Source: Cronobacter turicensis z3032 (lineage in GTDB: Bacteria; Pseudomonadota; Gammaproteobacteria; Enterobacterales; Enterobacteriaceae). Taken from it: a stretch of DNA of 64,000 bases. A program made the translations under genes and the position numbers. Below, piece by piece: positions 27,295-35,925 of the stretch. Position 1 is the first letter of the stretch, and the number at the start of each line of letters is the position of its first letter. The notes beneath the pieces were generated by a model. That model was not told the origin of the DNA and ran no database searches. It was given only the letters and a program-made list of their open reading frames with translations. The stretch is from assembly GCA_000027065.2 (NCBI GenBank), contig FN543093.2:1802074-1866073 (forward strand). Reading direction: 5' to 3'.

Positions 27295-29051
27295 TGGCTA
27301 AGGTTGCCGATGGTATTCGCTACGCCGAGCGCGTCGTGGCGGGGGAGATTATTGCCTGTGAATATGTCCGGCTGGCCTGCCAGCGTTTTCTGGACGATCT
27401 GCAAAACGGCGAGGCGCGGAGTATTTTCTTCAGCGAGCCCCGCGCCCAGCACATCCTGAATTTTTATAAGTTCATCCCGCATGTGAAAGGCGCTCAGGCC
27501 GGGCAGCCGATCGCCCTGATGGACTGGCATGTTTTCATCCTTATCAATATTTACGGTTTCGTTATTCCGCTGGTTGATGAGGAAACCGGCGGGGTGGTGC
27601 TGCGGAATGATGGCAGCGGCCGCCCGGTAATGGTGCGGCGGTTCCGTACTGCTTACAACGAGGTGGCCCGTAAGAACGCCAAATCCACGCTTTCTTCCGG
27701 TGTTGGCCTGTACATGACGGGCGCGGATGGCGAGGGTGGGGCCGAGGTCTACTCTGCGGCCACAACCCGCGACCAGGCGCGCATCGTTTTCGAAGATGCC
27801 AAAAATATGGTGAAAAAAGCGAAATCGACGCTTGGGCGCCTGTTCGAGTTCAACAAGCTGGCTATTTATCAGGAGCAAAGCGCCTCTAAATTTGAGCCGC
27901 TTTCTAGTGACGCTAACAACCTGGATGGCCTGAATATCCACTGCGGCATTGTTGACGAGCTGCACGCCCATAAAACCCGTGACGTATGGGACGTTCTGGA
28001 AACGGCGACCGGCGCGCGCCTGCAGTCCCTGCTGTTTGGTATCACCACCGCGGGCTTTAACAAAGAAGGCATCTGCTACGAGCTTCGCGATTACGCCATT
28101 AAGGTGCTGCGCGGTTTTAACAGTGAGGTGGAAGGTGCCGTTAAGGACGATACCTTTTTCGCCATCATCTACACGCTGGACGACGGCGACGATCCGTTCG
28201 ACGAAGCGGTCTGGCAAAAGGCAAATCCCGGACTGGGGATCTGCAAGCGCTGGGACGATTTACGCCGCCTTGCGAAGAAAGCCAAAGAGCAGGTATCAGC
28301 GCGCGTTAATTTCTTCACTAAACATATGAATATCTGGGTGACGGCGGAGTCCTCCTGGATGGACATGCTGAAGTGGGATAAATGCGAATTCATCGCACCG
28401 GCACATGAGCTGAAAACTTATCCCCTTTGGGTTGGTGTCGATCTGGCGAACAAAATTGATATCTGCGCCGCGGTAAAAGCCTGGCGATCGCCTGACGGGC
28501 ATGTTCACGCCGACTTTAAATTCTGGCTGCCCGAGGGGCGGCTGGAAAAATGCTCGAGGCAGATGGCCGAGCTCTACCGGAAGTGGGCTGAGCTCGACAA
28601 ACTTATCCTGACGGATGGCGACGTTATCGATCATGCGCAGATAAAAGAAGAGCTACAGCAGTGGGTCAGCGGGGAAAGTCTGAAAGAAATAGGCTTCGAT
28701 CCGTGGAGCGCGACGCAGTTCAGTCTGGCGCTTGCTGAAGAGGGTTTACCCCTTGTGGAAGTGCCGCAAACGGTGCGCAATTTCTCTGAAGCCATGAAAG
28801 AGGTTGAGGCGCTGGTGTACGGCGGCAGGTTCCACCACAGCAATCACCCCGTGATGAACTGGATGATGTCTAACGTCACGGTGAAGCCAGATCGTAACGA
28901 CAACATCTTTCCCAACAAATCGACACCCGAGGCCAAGATTGATGGTCCGGCTGCGCTGTTCACCGCGATGAGTCGCTTGCTCGTTAACGGTGGTAATGAC
29001 CAGCAGGACCTGAGCGGCTTCTTTGATAATCCCATCATGGTAGGTTTCTGA
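27294..29051 (+). CDS. Terminase large subunit
   Basis: 585 residues, Terminase_1 family. The N-terminal ATPase carries a Walker-A-like segment (RKNAKSTLSSGVG) and a Walker B followed by Glu (IHCGIVDELHAH). The C-terminal RNase-H-fold nuclease has Asp residues in WVGVDLANKID and LILTDGDVID. It drives DNA into the prohead and cuts it. Confidence 0.95.
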   Translation: MAKVADGIRYAERVVAGEIIACEYVRLACQRFLDDLQNGEARSIFFSEPRAQHILNFYKFIPHVKGAQAGQPIALMDWHVFILINIYGFVIPLVDEETGGVVLRNDGSGRPVMVRRFRTAYNEVARKNAKSTLSSGVGLYMTGADGEGGAEVYSAATTRDQARIVFEDAKNMVKKAKSTLGRLFEFNKLAIYQEQSASKFEPLSSDANNLDGLNIHCGIVDELHAHKTRDVWDVLETATGARLQSLLFGITTAGFNKEGICYELRDYAIKVLRGFNSEVEGAVKDDTFFAIIYTLDDGDDPFDEAVWQKANPGLGICKRWDDLRRLAKKAKEQVSARVNFFTKHMNIWVTAESSWMDMLKWDKCEFIAPAHELKTYPLWVGVDLANKIDICAAVKAWRSPDGHVHADFKFWLPEGRLEKCSRQMAELYRKWAELDKLILTDGDVIDHAQIKEELQQWVSGESLKEIGFDPWSATQFSLALAEEGLPLVEVPQTVRNFSEAMKEVEALVYGGRFHHSNHPVMNWMMSNVTVKPDRNDNIFPNKSTPEAKIDGPAALFTAMSRLLVNGGNDQQDLSGFFDNPIMVGF

Positions 29052-30355
29052 TGAAGAAAAATAAGCAGCCAGGCAGGGTGAAAAGCGCCTTGCTTAACTG
29101 GCTGGGCGTCCCCATCAGCCTGACCAACGGGACGTTCTGGCAGGAATGGTACGGTACGAGCAGCAGCGGGAAGGTAGTCACTGCGAATAAGGCTATCCAG
29201 CTGTCAGCGGTCTGGGCCTGTGTCCGGTTGCTGAGCGAGTCAATCTCCACGCTACCGCTGAAGATTTACGAGCGGCAGCCTGATGGATCGCGCAGGCTGG
29301 CGCAACAGAATCAGGTATACCAGGTACTGTGTCGCCGGCCGAATCTGGAGATGACGCCATCGCGGTTTATGCTGATGCTGGTGGCGAGTATCTGTCTTCG
29401 TGGTAACGCCTTCGTGGAAAAGTTGTTTATCGGCAACAAACTGGTCTCGCTGGTGCCGCTGCTTCCCCAGAACATGGTGGTTAAACGCCTCGATACCGGC
29501 CGGCTTGAGTACACCTACACCGAGAACGGTACGGCGCGTGTCATTGCGGAAAAGAACCTGATGCACATTCGCGGCTTCGGTCTTGACGGGGTCTGCGGCA
29601 TGATGCCGCTGAGTTCCGGACGCGATGTGATCGGGGCTGCAATGGCGGTCGAGGAGTCGGCGGCCAAAATATTTGAGAACGGCCTGCAGAGTTCGGGTTT
29701 TCTCTCAGCAGATATGCCGCTGGATAAAGAGCAACGAGAACGGCTGCGCAGCTACATGGCACAGTTCACCAGTTCAAAGAATGCCGGGAAAATTATGGTG
29801 CTTGAAGGCGGTCTGAAATATCAGAACGTCACGATGAATCCGGAAGCGGCCCAGATGCTGGAGACGCGCTCTTTTGGCATTGAGGAAATCTGTCGCTGGT
29901 TCCGCGTGCCGCCGTTTATGGTCGGGCATACCTCTAAGCAGAGCAGCTGGGCATCAAGCCTGGAGGGAATGAACCTGCAGTTTCTGACCCATACGCTGCG
30001 CCCTTTGCTGGTCAATATTGAGCAGGAGATTTCCCGCTGCCTGCTGAACGGTGAAGAGGACATCTTTGCCGAGTTTTCTGTCGAGGGGCTGCTTCGTGCC
30101 GACAGCGCAGGACGCGCTGCCTACTATACCAGCGCGCTGCAGAACGGCTGGATGTCACGTAACGATGTGCGCCGGCTGGAAAATCTGCCTCCCATTGAGG
30201 GTGGTGATATTTACACGGTACAGCTGAACCTAACGCCGCTGGAGGACCTCAAAAAGAACAGCCCGGTAGCGCAGGCCGCCGCGCTTCGTCAGCTTCACAG
30301 TCACGTTTTCCCCGACATTCCCTTCGAACAGTCCCCGCTGAAACAGGCGGCTTAG
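29051..30355 (+). CDS. HK97-family portal protein
   Basis: 434 residues. Conserved blocks are visible: KAIQLSAVWACVRLLSESISTLPL near the start and RWFRVPPFMVGHTSKQSSWAS in the wing/stem. The dodecameric ring is the DNA gate at one capsid vertex. ATG overlaps the terL stop. Confidence 0.95.
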   Translation: MKKNKQPGRVKSALLNWLGVPISLTNGTFWQEWYGTSSSGKVVTANKAIQLSAVWACVRLLSESISTLPLKIYERQPDGSRRLAQQNQVYQVLCRRPNLEMTPSRFMLMLVASICLRGNAFVEKLFIGNKLVSLVPLLPQNMVVKRLDTGRLEYTYTENGTARVIAEKNLMHIRGFGLDGVCGMMPLSSGRDVIGAAMAVEESAAKIFENGLQSSGFLSADMPLDKEQRERLRSYMAQFTSSKNAGKIMVLEGGLKYQNVTMNPEAAQMLETRSFGIEEICRWFRVPPFMVGHTSKQSSWASSLEGMNLQFLTHTLRPLLVNIEQEISRCLLNGEEDIFAEFSVEGLLRADSAGRAAYYTSALQNGWMSRNDVRRLENLPPIEGGDIYTVQLNLTPLEDLKKNSPVAQAAALRQLHSHVFPDIPFEQSPLKQAA

Positions 30356-30363
30356 GAGCATCC

Positions 30364-31218
30364 ATGACCATTAAAAGCCTTCCGGCGGCGCCGGAGGGGC
30401 GACCTTTTGCGCGCGAAAAACCAGACCTTCCCGCTGCGGCAATGGAGCGCTGGAACGGGAGCATCCGTGCGGCGCGCGACGGCGATAACTGTATCTCGAT
30501 TTTTGACGTGATAGGCGCAGATTACTGGGGCGAGGGCGTCACCGCGAGCCGTATCGCTGGTGCGCTTCGTTCGCTTAATGGCGCAGACGTTACGGTCAAC
30601 ATCAACAGCCCCGGCGGCGACATGTTCGAAGGGCTGGCGATTTATAACCTGCTTCGCGAGTACGACGGCAAAGTCACCGTGAAAGTGCTGGGGCTGGCGG
30701 CCTCTGCGGCGTCGATTATCGCAATGGCAGGCGATGAAGTGCAGATAGGCCGCGGCGCGTTCCTCATGATCCACAACTGCTGGGTCTGTGCGATGGGCAA
30801 CCGTCACGACCTGGCGCAGATTGCCACTGACATGGCGCCGTTTGATAAAGCCATGAGCGGTATCTACCAGGCGCGCAGCGGCCTCGACGCCTCCACCGTC
30901 GACAAAATGATGGACAGTGAAACGTATATTGGCGGCAGCGAAGCTGTAGAAAAGGGCTTTGCTGACAGCCTGCTGTCTGCTGACGAAATCGCCGACGACG
31001 AGGAAAGCCCAGCCGCCGCGCTGCGCAAGCTTGATGCGTTACTGGCGAAAGCAAACACGCCACGGTCTGAACGCCGAAAACTGCTTAAAGCCTTATCGGG
31101 CAGCACGCCGGGCGCTGCTGCCATCCCTGACGGTACGCCAGGCGCTGCCACCATCGAAAAAGAAACCATTGACCGTCTGGAAGCCGCCATTAGCGGACTG
31201 AAAGCGGCTGCCCAGTAA
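30364..31218 (+). CDS. Head maturation protease, ClpP-related
   Basis: 284 residues. The Ser nucleophile lies in GLAASAASIIAMAG and the His in LMIHNCW, with the ClpP-like INSPGGDMFEG oxyanion loop. It trims the capsid scaffold region. The C-terminal Ala-rich part is probably a scaffold or tether. Confidence 0.93.
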   Translation: MTIKSLPAAPEGRPFAREKPDLPAAAMERWNGSIRAARDGDNCISIFDVIGADYWGEGVTASRIAGALRSLNGADVTVNINSPGGDMFEGLAIYNLLREYDGKVTVKVLGLAASAASIIAMAGDEVQIGRGAFLMIHNCWVCAMGNRHDLAQIATDMAPFDKAMSGIYQARSGLDASTVDKMMDSETYIGGSEAVEKGFADSLLSADEIADDEESPAAALRKLDALLAKANTPRSERRKLLKALSGSTPGAAAIPDGTPGAATIEKETIDRLEAAISGLKAAAQ

Positions 31219-31231
31219 ATATGGAGAAGTT

Positions 31232-32452
31232 ATGTCTGAAGTAAACGAGATCCTGAAAAAAGTCAGCGCCAGCATTGAAGAGGCCACCGGCAAATTCAAC
31301 GCCAAAGCAGAAGAGGCGCTGAAAGAAGCCCAGAAAACCGGCAAGTTGTCGGCAGAAACTAAAGAAACCGTCGACAAAATGGCGTCAGAGTTTAACGCAC
31401 TGAAAGAGGCGGAAAAAACACTCAAGGCCGCGCTCGGCGAGCTGGAACAACAGGTGGCACAAATGCCCCTGGCGAATGCAGCAAAAGTGGTTGAAACCGT
31501 CGGCCAGACCGTTATCAGCAGCGAAGCGCTTAAAGCTTTCGCCGCCAGCGTGGAGGGCGGCAAGCGCGTGAGCGTGCCGGTAAATGCAGCGCTGATTTCT
31601 ACTGACGTGGCAACTGGTGTGGTGGAGCCGCAGCGTCTGCCTGGTATCGACACCGCGCCGAAGCAGCGCCTGTTCATCCGCGACTTGATCGCTCCGGGCC
31701 GCACCGCTGCGCCGGCAATCTTCTGGGTACAGCAGACGGGCTTTACCAATGCGGCAAAAGTGGTACCGGAAGGCACCACCAAGCCGTACAGCGATATCCA
31801 GTTCGCCACCCAGATCACGCCGGTGACCACAATTGCGCACATGTTCAAAGCGTCCAAGCAGATCCTGGATGACTTCGCGCAGCTGCAGTCCACGATTGAT
31901 GCGGAAATGCGATATGGCCTGAAGTATGTCGAAGAACAGGAAATCCTGTTTGGCGACGGCACCGGTGCACATCTGAAAGGCATTGTGCCGCAGGCGTCCG
32001 CTTTCAGCGCCGCGTTTGAAGTCGAGAAACAGAACGGGATTGACGTGCTACGACTGGCGATGCTGCAGGCACAGCTGGCGCGCTTCCCGGCGTCCGGCCA
32101 TGTTCTGCACTTCATCGACTGGGCGAAGATTGAACTTACCAAAGACAGTCTGGGCCGCTACATCCTGGCGAATCCGGCGGCGCTGAGCGGGCCGACCCTC
32201 TGGGGCCTGCCGGTGGTGGCGACCGAAACGGCAGCGTTCCAGGGCAAGTTCCTGACCGGCGCGTTCAACGCGGCGGCGCAGCTCTTCGACCGGGAAGACG
32301 CCAACGTGGTGATCTCCACCGAGAACGCTGATGACTTCGAGAAAAACATGATCTCGATTCGTTGTGAAGAGCGCCTGGCGCTGGCGGTGAAACGCCCGGA
32401 GGCGTTCATCTATGGTGCGTTTACTGCGCCTGTCGCCGGTGGCGGTGCTTAA
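31232..32452 (+). CDS. Major capsid protein, HK97 fold
   Basis: 406 residues. The first ~100 residues are a coiled-coil delta/scaffold domain (EILKKVSASIEEATGKFNAKAEEALKEAQ) likely removed by the upstream protease. The rest matches the HK97 fold with the E-loop and the IRCEERLALAVKRPEAF C-terminal block. Confidence 0.95.
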   Translation: MSEVNEILKKVSASIEEATGKFNAKAEEALKEAQKTGKLSAETKETVDKMASEFNALKEAEKTLKAALGELEQQVAQMPLANAAKVVETVGQTVISSEALKAFAASVEGGKRVSVPVNAALISTDVATGVVEPQRLPGIDTAPKQRLFIRDLIAPGRTAAPAIFWVQQTGFTNAAKVVPEGTTKPYSDIQFATQITPVTTIAHMFKASKQILDDFAQLQSTIDAEMRYGLKYVEEQEILFGDGTGAHLKGIVPQASAFSAAFEVEKQNGIDVLRLAMLQAQLARFPASGHVLHFIDWAKIELTKDSLGRYILANPAALSGPTLWGLPVVATETAAFQGKFLTGAFNAAAQLFDREDANVVISTENADDFEKNMISIRCEERLALAVKRPEAFIYGAFTAPVAGGGA

Positions 32453-32460
32453 CCCTTAGC

Positions 32461-32484
32461 AGCGGCTCCCGGGCCGCTTTTCTT
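32461..32484 (+). terminator. Hairpin after the capsid gene
   Basis: GCGGC / GCCGC stem followed by TTTTCTTTT. It would lower expression of downstream genes relative to capsid when antitermination is incomplete. Confidence 0.6.
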
Positions 32485-32503
32485 TTCCCTGAAGGAGAGC
32501 GTC

Positions 32504-32689
32504 ATGAAGCTGATCGCTATCAAGCCCATTTACTTTGAAGGCAACGTGCTGACTGAAGGTGCCGAATTCGAAACGCTCGATCAGCACGGTCGCGAGCTTG
32601 TTAAGCGCGGTTACGCAGAAGAGCCCGGCCAGAAAAAGGCAGATTCCGGAAAAGCCCCTGATCCGAAAGGAAAGGGCAAAGCCAAATAG
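32504..32689 (+). CDS. Small hypothetical head protein
   Basis: 61 residues with a Lys-rich tail (PDPKGKGKAK). Small proteins of this build commonly lie between capsid and connector genes in HK97-like phages. Function unknown. Good ribosome site (AAGGAGA). Confidence 0.65.
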   Translation: MKLIAIKPIYFEGNVLTEGAEFETLDQHGRELVKRGYAEEPGQKKADSGKAPDPKGKGKAK

Positions 32690-32698
32690 GGGGCGCAA

Positions 32699-33025
32699 AT
32701 GCTGACCAAAGAGCAGGTTAAGCATCATTGCAACATCGAGCAGGATTTCACTGAAGATGATGCATGGATAGAAATCAGCATAAAAGCCGCGGCGCGGTAT
32801 GTGGAAAGGTGGACCCGTCGCCGGCTTTATGATTCTGCGGATGACACTGCTTATCTGGCCGATCCTGACCGGCTGCTCTATGACGCCGATATCGAAATGG
32901 CCATGCTGATGCTTATCGGGCACTGGTACTCAAACCGGGAAGCCGTCAACGTGGGTAACGTTACGTCTGCGCTGGCCTTCTCCACCGAAGCACTTCTTCA
33001 ACCTTACCGGGTGTATGGCATATGA
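32699..33025 (+). CDS. Head-tail connector, HK97 gp6-like
   Basis: 108 residues, helical; matches the phage connector/DNA-packaging family (ALMLIGHWYSNREAVNVG motif in the second helix). It forms the adaptor ring under the portal. Confidence 0.88.
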   Translation: MLTKEQVKHHCNIEQDFTEDDAWIEISIKAAARYVERWTRRRLYDSADDTAYLADPDRLLYDADIEMAMLMLIGHWYSNREAVNVGNVTSALAFSTEALLQPYRVYGI

Positions 33026-33363
33026 AAGCGGGGAGACTACGGCACAGGGTAAGCCTGCAAAAACCAGCGACCGGGCGGCTACCGTCCGGGCAACCGGCGA
33101 CAGGATGGGTTGAAGTTGCTTCGGTACGCGCAGAGGTCGCGGATGTATCGGGACGGGAGATGATGGATGGTGGCGCAGAGCTGAGCAGCACCACTACCCG
33201 AATCTGGATGCGGCGGTATCCGGGTATTACGGTAACGACAGGCTGGCGCGCCGTTCACCTGCCGCCTACCGGCAACGGTGAAATATACGATATCAGTTCG
33301 GCTATCTCTGCGGAGAACGGCACCAGACTTGAACTGCTCTGCGAGAAGGGGGTTAAACAGTGA
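33022..33363 (+). CDS. Head closure protein, SPP1 gp16 type
   Basis: 113 residues, beta-rich; starts MKAGRLRHRVSLQKP and contains the ITVTTGWRAVHLP/YDIS segment typical of the head-closure family. Overlaps the connector gene by 4 bp. Confidence 0.88.
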   Translation: MKAGRLRHRVSLQKPATGRLPSGQPATGWVEVASVRAEVADVSGREMMDGGAELSSTTTRIWMRRYPGITVTTGWRAVHLPPTGNGEIYDISSAISAENGTRLELLCEKGVKQ

Positions 33364-33809
33364 TTTCAACGAGTCTTGATTTCTCAGGCCTGGCCGGCAT
33401 TGCAAAGGATCTGGAAACGCTCAGCAGGGCAGAAAATAACAAGGTATTACGTGACGCAACCCGAGCGGGTGCCGAAGTTCTGAAGGATGAGGTCGAAAAA
33501 AGGGCCCCCGTCAAAACCGGCAAGCTGAAGAAAAATATTGTGGTCGTGACGAAGAAAGCGCGTCGCCGCGGCGAAATTTCATCAGGGGTACATATCCGCG
33601 GCGTCAATCCGGTTACAGGTAACAGTGACAGCACCATGAAGGTCAGCAATCCGCGTAACGCATTTTACTGGCGCTTCGTTGAGCTTGGCACATCAGCTAT
33701 GCCGGCGCACCCTTTTGTGCGTCCGGCCTTCGATACCCGCCAGGAAGAGGCCACACAGGTGGCGCTGCGGCGGATGAATCAGGCGATCGATGAGGTGCTG
33801 GCGAAATGA
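33360..33809 (+). CDS. Tail-component protein, HK97 gp10 family
   Basis: 149 residues; the KRAPVKTGKLKKNIVV segment and the C-terminal YWRFVELGTSAMPAHPFVRPAFD block are the family signatures. It joins head and tail completion. Coupled to neighbours by 4-bp overlaps. Confidence 0.9.
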   Translation: MISTSLDFSGLAGIAKDLETLSRAENNKVLRDATRAGAEVLKDEVEKRAPVKTGKLKKNIVVVTKKARRRGEISSGVHIRGVNPVTGNSDSTMKVSNPRNAFYWRFVELGTSAMPAHPFVRPAFDTRQEEATQVALRRMNQAIDEVLAK

Positions 33810-34135
33810 CGGAGGCTGATATCTATACGCGACTCAGTGCACTGGCAGGCTGCAATGTTTTCCCGTATGTCGCTCCCCAGGGCACAGCAGCGCCGTGGGT
33901 GGTTTTTCTTCTGCCCTCGTCTGCCAGTGAGGATGTTTTATACGGACCGGCAGAAACCGCCTGCACGGTTCAAGTGGATGCCTGGGCCAGCTCGATTGAC
34001 GACGCCCGCGCGCTGCGCGAGCAAGTTAAATCTGCTCTCGCTGATCTGCATCCAGTTGGTCTGAACGAGATTAATGGTTACGAGCCTGATACAGCGCTAT
34101 ACCGCGCCACGCTGGAAGTTCAGATCTGGCAATAA
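33806..34135 (+). CDS. Tail completion protein, DUF3168 type
   Basis: 109 residues; PWVVFLLP and the C-terminal YEPDTALYRATLEVQIW strand fit DUF3168, the tail terminator-like family. Overlaps gp10-like gene by 4 bp. Confidence 0.82.
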   Translation: MTEADIYTRLSALAGCNVFPYVAPQGTAAPWVVFLLPSSASEDVLYGPAETACTVQVDAWASSIDDARALREQVKSALADLHPVGLNEINGYEPDTALYRATLEVQIWQ

Positions 34136-34141
34136 TCTACT

Positions 34142-34167
34142 CTGCCGCCTCCGGGCGGCTTTTTTAT
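34142..34167 (+). terminator. Terminator before the tail tube gene
   Basis: GCCGCC-TCCG-GGCGGC stem followed by T6. Confidence 0.75.
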
Positions 34168-34181
34168 ATCCGGAGCTCTCT

Positions 34182-34637
34182 ATGTCCTCAAAGTACGAAA
34201 AAACGCAGGGAACGAAAATTAACGTTTCCGCCGATCCGGCAACGGTGCCTAATCCCACCGGTGCGACCTGGCAGTCCATTAACTGTTCGACCAAAGAACT
34301 CAGCTATACCGGCGGGCAGAAATCGGATATCGACACCACCACCCTTTGCTCCACCGAGCAGGAGATGACGAATGGCCTGGCTGCGCCCGGGGAAATGACG
34401 GTTTCCGGTAACTGGTCAGCCGATGAAGAAGGTCAGAACACGCTTCGCACCGCTTACGATACCGATGCACTGCATGCGTTTCAGGTGATTTTCCCCTCCG
34501 GTAATGGCTATGCGTTCCTTGCAGAAGTACGCCAGAACAGCTGGAGCCTGGGCACGGCCGGGGTGGTGACGGCGTCGTTTACGCTTCGCATCAAAGGAAA
34601 ACCCGTCCCGATCGTACCGGCCCCGGCGGCAGGTTAA
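34182..34637 (+). CDS. Major tail (tube) protein
   Basis: 151 residues from ATG 34182. It has the tube-protein core (IDTTTLCSTEQEMTNGLAAPGEMTVSGNW) and ends in a short Pro/Ala tail. It polymerises into the tail tube. A small hairpin (AGCGGCGAAAGCCGCT) follows. Confidence 0.87.
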   Translation: MSSKYEKTQGTKINVSADPATVPNPTGATWQSINCSTKELSYTGGQKSDIDTTTLCSTEQEMTNGLAAPGEMTVSGNWSADEEGQNTLRTAYDTDALHAFQVIFPSGNGYAFLAEVRQNSWSLGTAGVVTASFTLRIKGKPVPIVPAPAAG

Positions 34638-34685
34638 TCACAGCGGCGAAAGCCGCTTTTTTAGTGCTAAAACGAGAGTCATGAA

Positions 34686-35081
34686 ATGGAAAAGCAGGTT
34701 TCACAGAGTTCACTTCGCGCGCTTGCGCTGGCACCGATGGCGGGCTTCCGTACCAAAGTCGTGACGGTACCTGAATGGGAAAACGCCACGGTAAAACTGC
34801 GTGAGCCTTCCGCTCAGGCCTGGCTTGAATGGCAGCAGGTGCTTAACCCTAAGCAGACAGATGGCGAAACGGATGAATTGACGGCTGCAGAGCGCGCGCT
34901 GCGTAACAAGAGCGCTGACGTCGTGTTGTTTATTGATGTACTTCTTGAAGAAGATGGCACGCAGGTCTTTTCTGAAGAAGACAAGCCGCAGGTGGAGCTG
35001 TTTTATGGCCCGGTGCACGCCCGTCTTCTTAAGCAGGCGCTCGATCTGACTACCTCGGCCGCCGAAGTGGAAAAGCCGTAA
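34686..35081 (+). CDS. Tail assembly chaperone, G-type
   Basis: 131 residues, acidic and helical, in the position of lambda gpG between tube and tape measure. The -1 frame is open through its end into the T-type frame downstream, so a frameshifted G-T fusion is expected. The likely slip site is GGAAAAG at 35069-35075, read GAA AAG then GGA AAA. Confidence 0.85.
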   Translation: MEKQVSQSSLRALALAPMAGFRTKVVTVPEWENATVKLREPSAQAWLEWQQVLNPKQTDGETDELTAAERALRNKSADVVLFIDVLLEEDGTQVFSEEDKPQVELFYGPVHARLLKQALDLTTSAAEVEKP

Positions 35082-35374
35082 GCCAGCCCGGCACCTTCTT
35101 CCTGATGGCGCTGGCGTTGCGTCTGGGGCGTACGCTTCATGAACTGAAGCAGACAATGACGGCCAGCGAGTTGCGTATGTGGATCGAATTTGACCGCCTC
35201 AACCCCATCAGCGACCGGCGCGGCGATATCCAGGCTGCGCAGGTTTCCGCCGCGGTACTCAATTCGCAGGGTGCAAAGTTAAGCATTGATGATGTGATCC
35301 TGCAGTGGAACGCCCCGGAACAGGAAGAGAGCAGCGCCGGGCTGGAAGGCTTCTTTGCAGCACTTGCACAATGA
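35069..35374 (+). CDS. T-type extension of the tail assembly chaperone (-1 frame)
   Basis: In the -1 frame the sequence reads AVSQPGTFFLMALALRLGRTLHELKQTM, a lambda gpT-like start, and ends at 35374. It would be made as a G-T fusion by ribosomal slippage; an internal ATG at 35105 without a clear ribosome site is the alternative. The G:GT ratio tunes tail assembly around the tape measure. Confidence 0.8.
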   Translation, partial: GKAVSQPGTFFLMALALRLGRTLHELKQTMTASELRMWIEFDRLNPISDRRGDIQAAQVSAAVLNSQGAKLSIDDVILQWNAPEQEESSAGLEGFFAALAQ

Positions 35375-35521
35375 ATTCGTCACTTACATTTATATGGGCT
35401 TCATAAAGGCACACTAAAAAGATGGCAGGTAGAAACTGATTCTTTAACCCTGCAAAAGAGTAAGGTAGAAAGCAAATATTGATGTTAGGATGTTTCTGAT
35501 TGCAATTTGAGGAAACATAAA

Positions 35522-35842
35522 ATGAAAAAATTATTAGTTTTGGGGATTGGCGTAGTAATGCTTACCGGATGCGCAACCAAGCAGTATCCACAAGCTTCAT
35601 CAGTCACGGGTGAAGAGGCCAGTACATTCGACTGTAAAGCGCTTAATCAAGAGATCGCCAAGGCACATAGCGTACAGCAAGACATTGAGAGCACTGGCCA
35701 GTTTGATGGACGTACTGTGCTTGGTTTCCTTGGTGACTTCGGTATCGGAAATGGTATGGCTAAAAATGAGGCTCGTAAAAAAGTTCAGGACCGTCTGAAT
35801 CAGCTCGAGTCACTTAAAGCAGTGAAATGCACACAGCAATAA
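35522..35842 (+). CDS. Small lipoprotein inserted between T and tape measure
   Basis: 106 residues: signal peptide, lipobox VMLTGC, then a helical mature part. The gene interrupts the canonical G-T-H order. It has ~145 bp of AT-rich upstream DNA and a terminator of its own, so it is a typical moron. Surface lipoproteins at such sites can block superinfection; that is not shown here. Confidence 0.78.
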   Translation: MKKLLVLGIGVVMLTGCATKQYPQASSVTGEEASTFDCKALNQEIAKAHSVQQDIESTGQFDGRTVLGFLGDFGIGNGMAKNEARKKVQDRLNQLESLKAVKCTQQ

Positions 35843-35890
35843 TTAAGTGCGTAATTTAATTCACCTGATATAGGTGAAATTCGCAAATAT

Positions 35891-35914
35891 AAACCCGCTT
35901 CGGCGGGTTTTTTT
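35891..35914 (+). terminator. Terminator after the lipoprotein gene
   Basis: AAACCCGC-TTCG-GCGGGTTT stem with a T7 run, 12 bp before the tape measure start. Confidence 0.85.
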
Positions 35915-35925
35915 ATGAGACAAAT

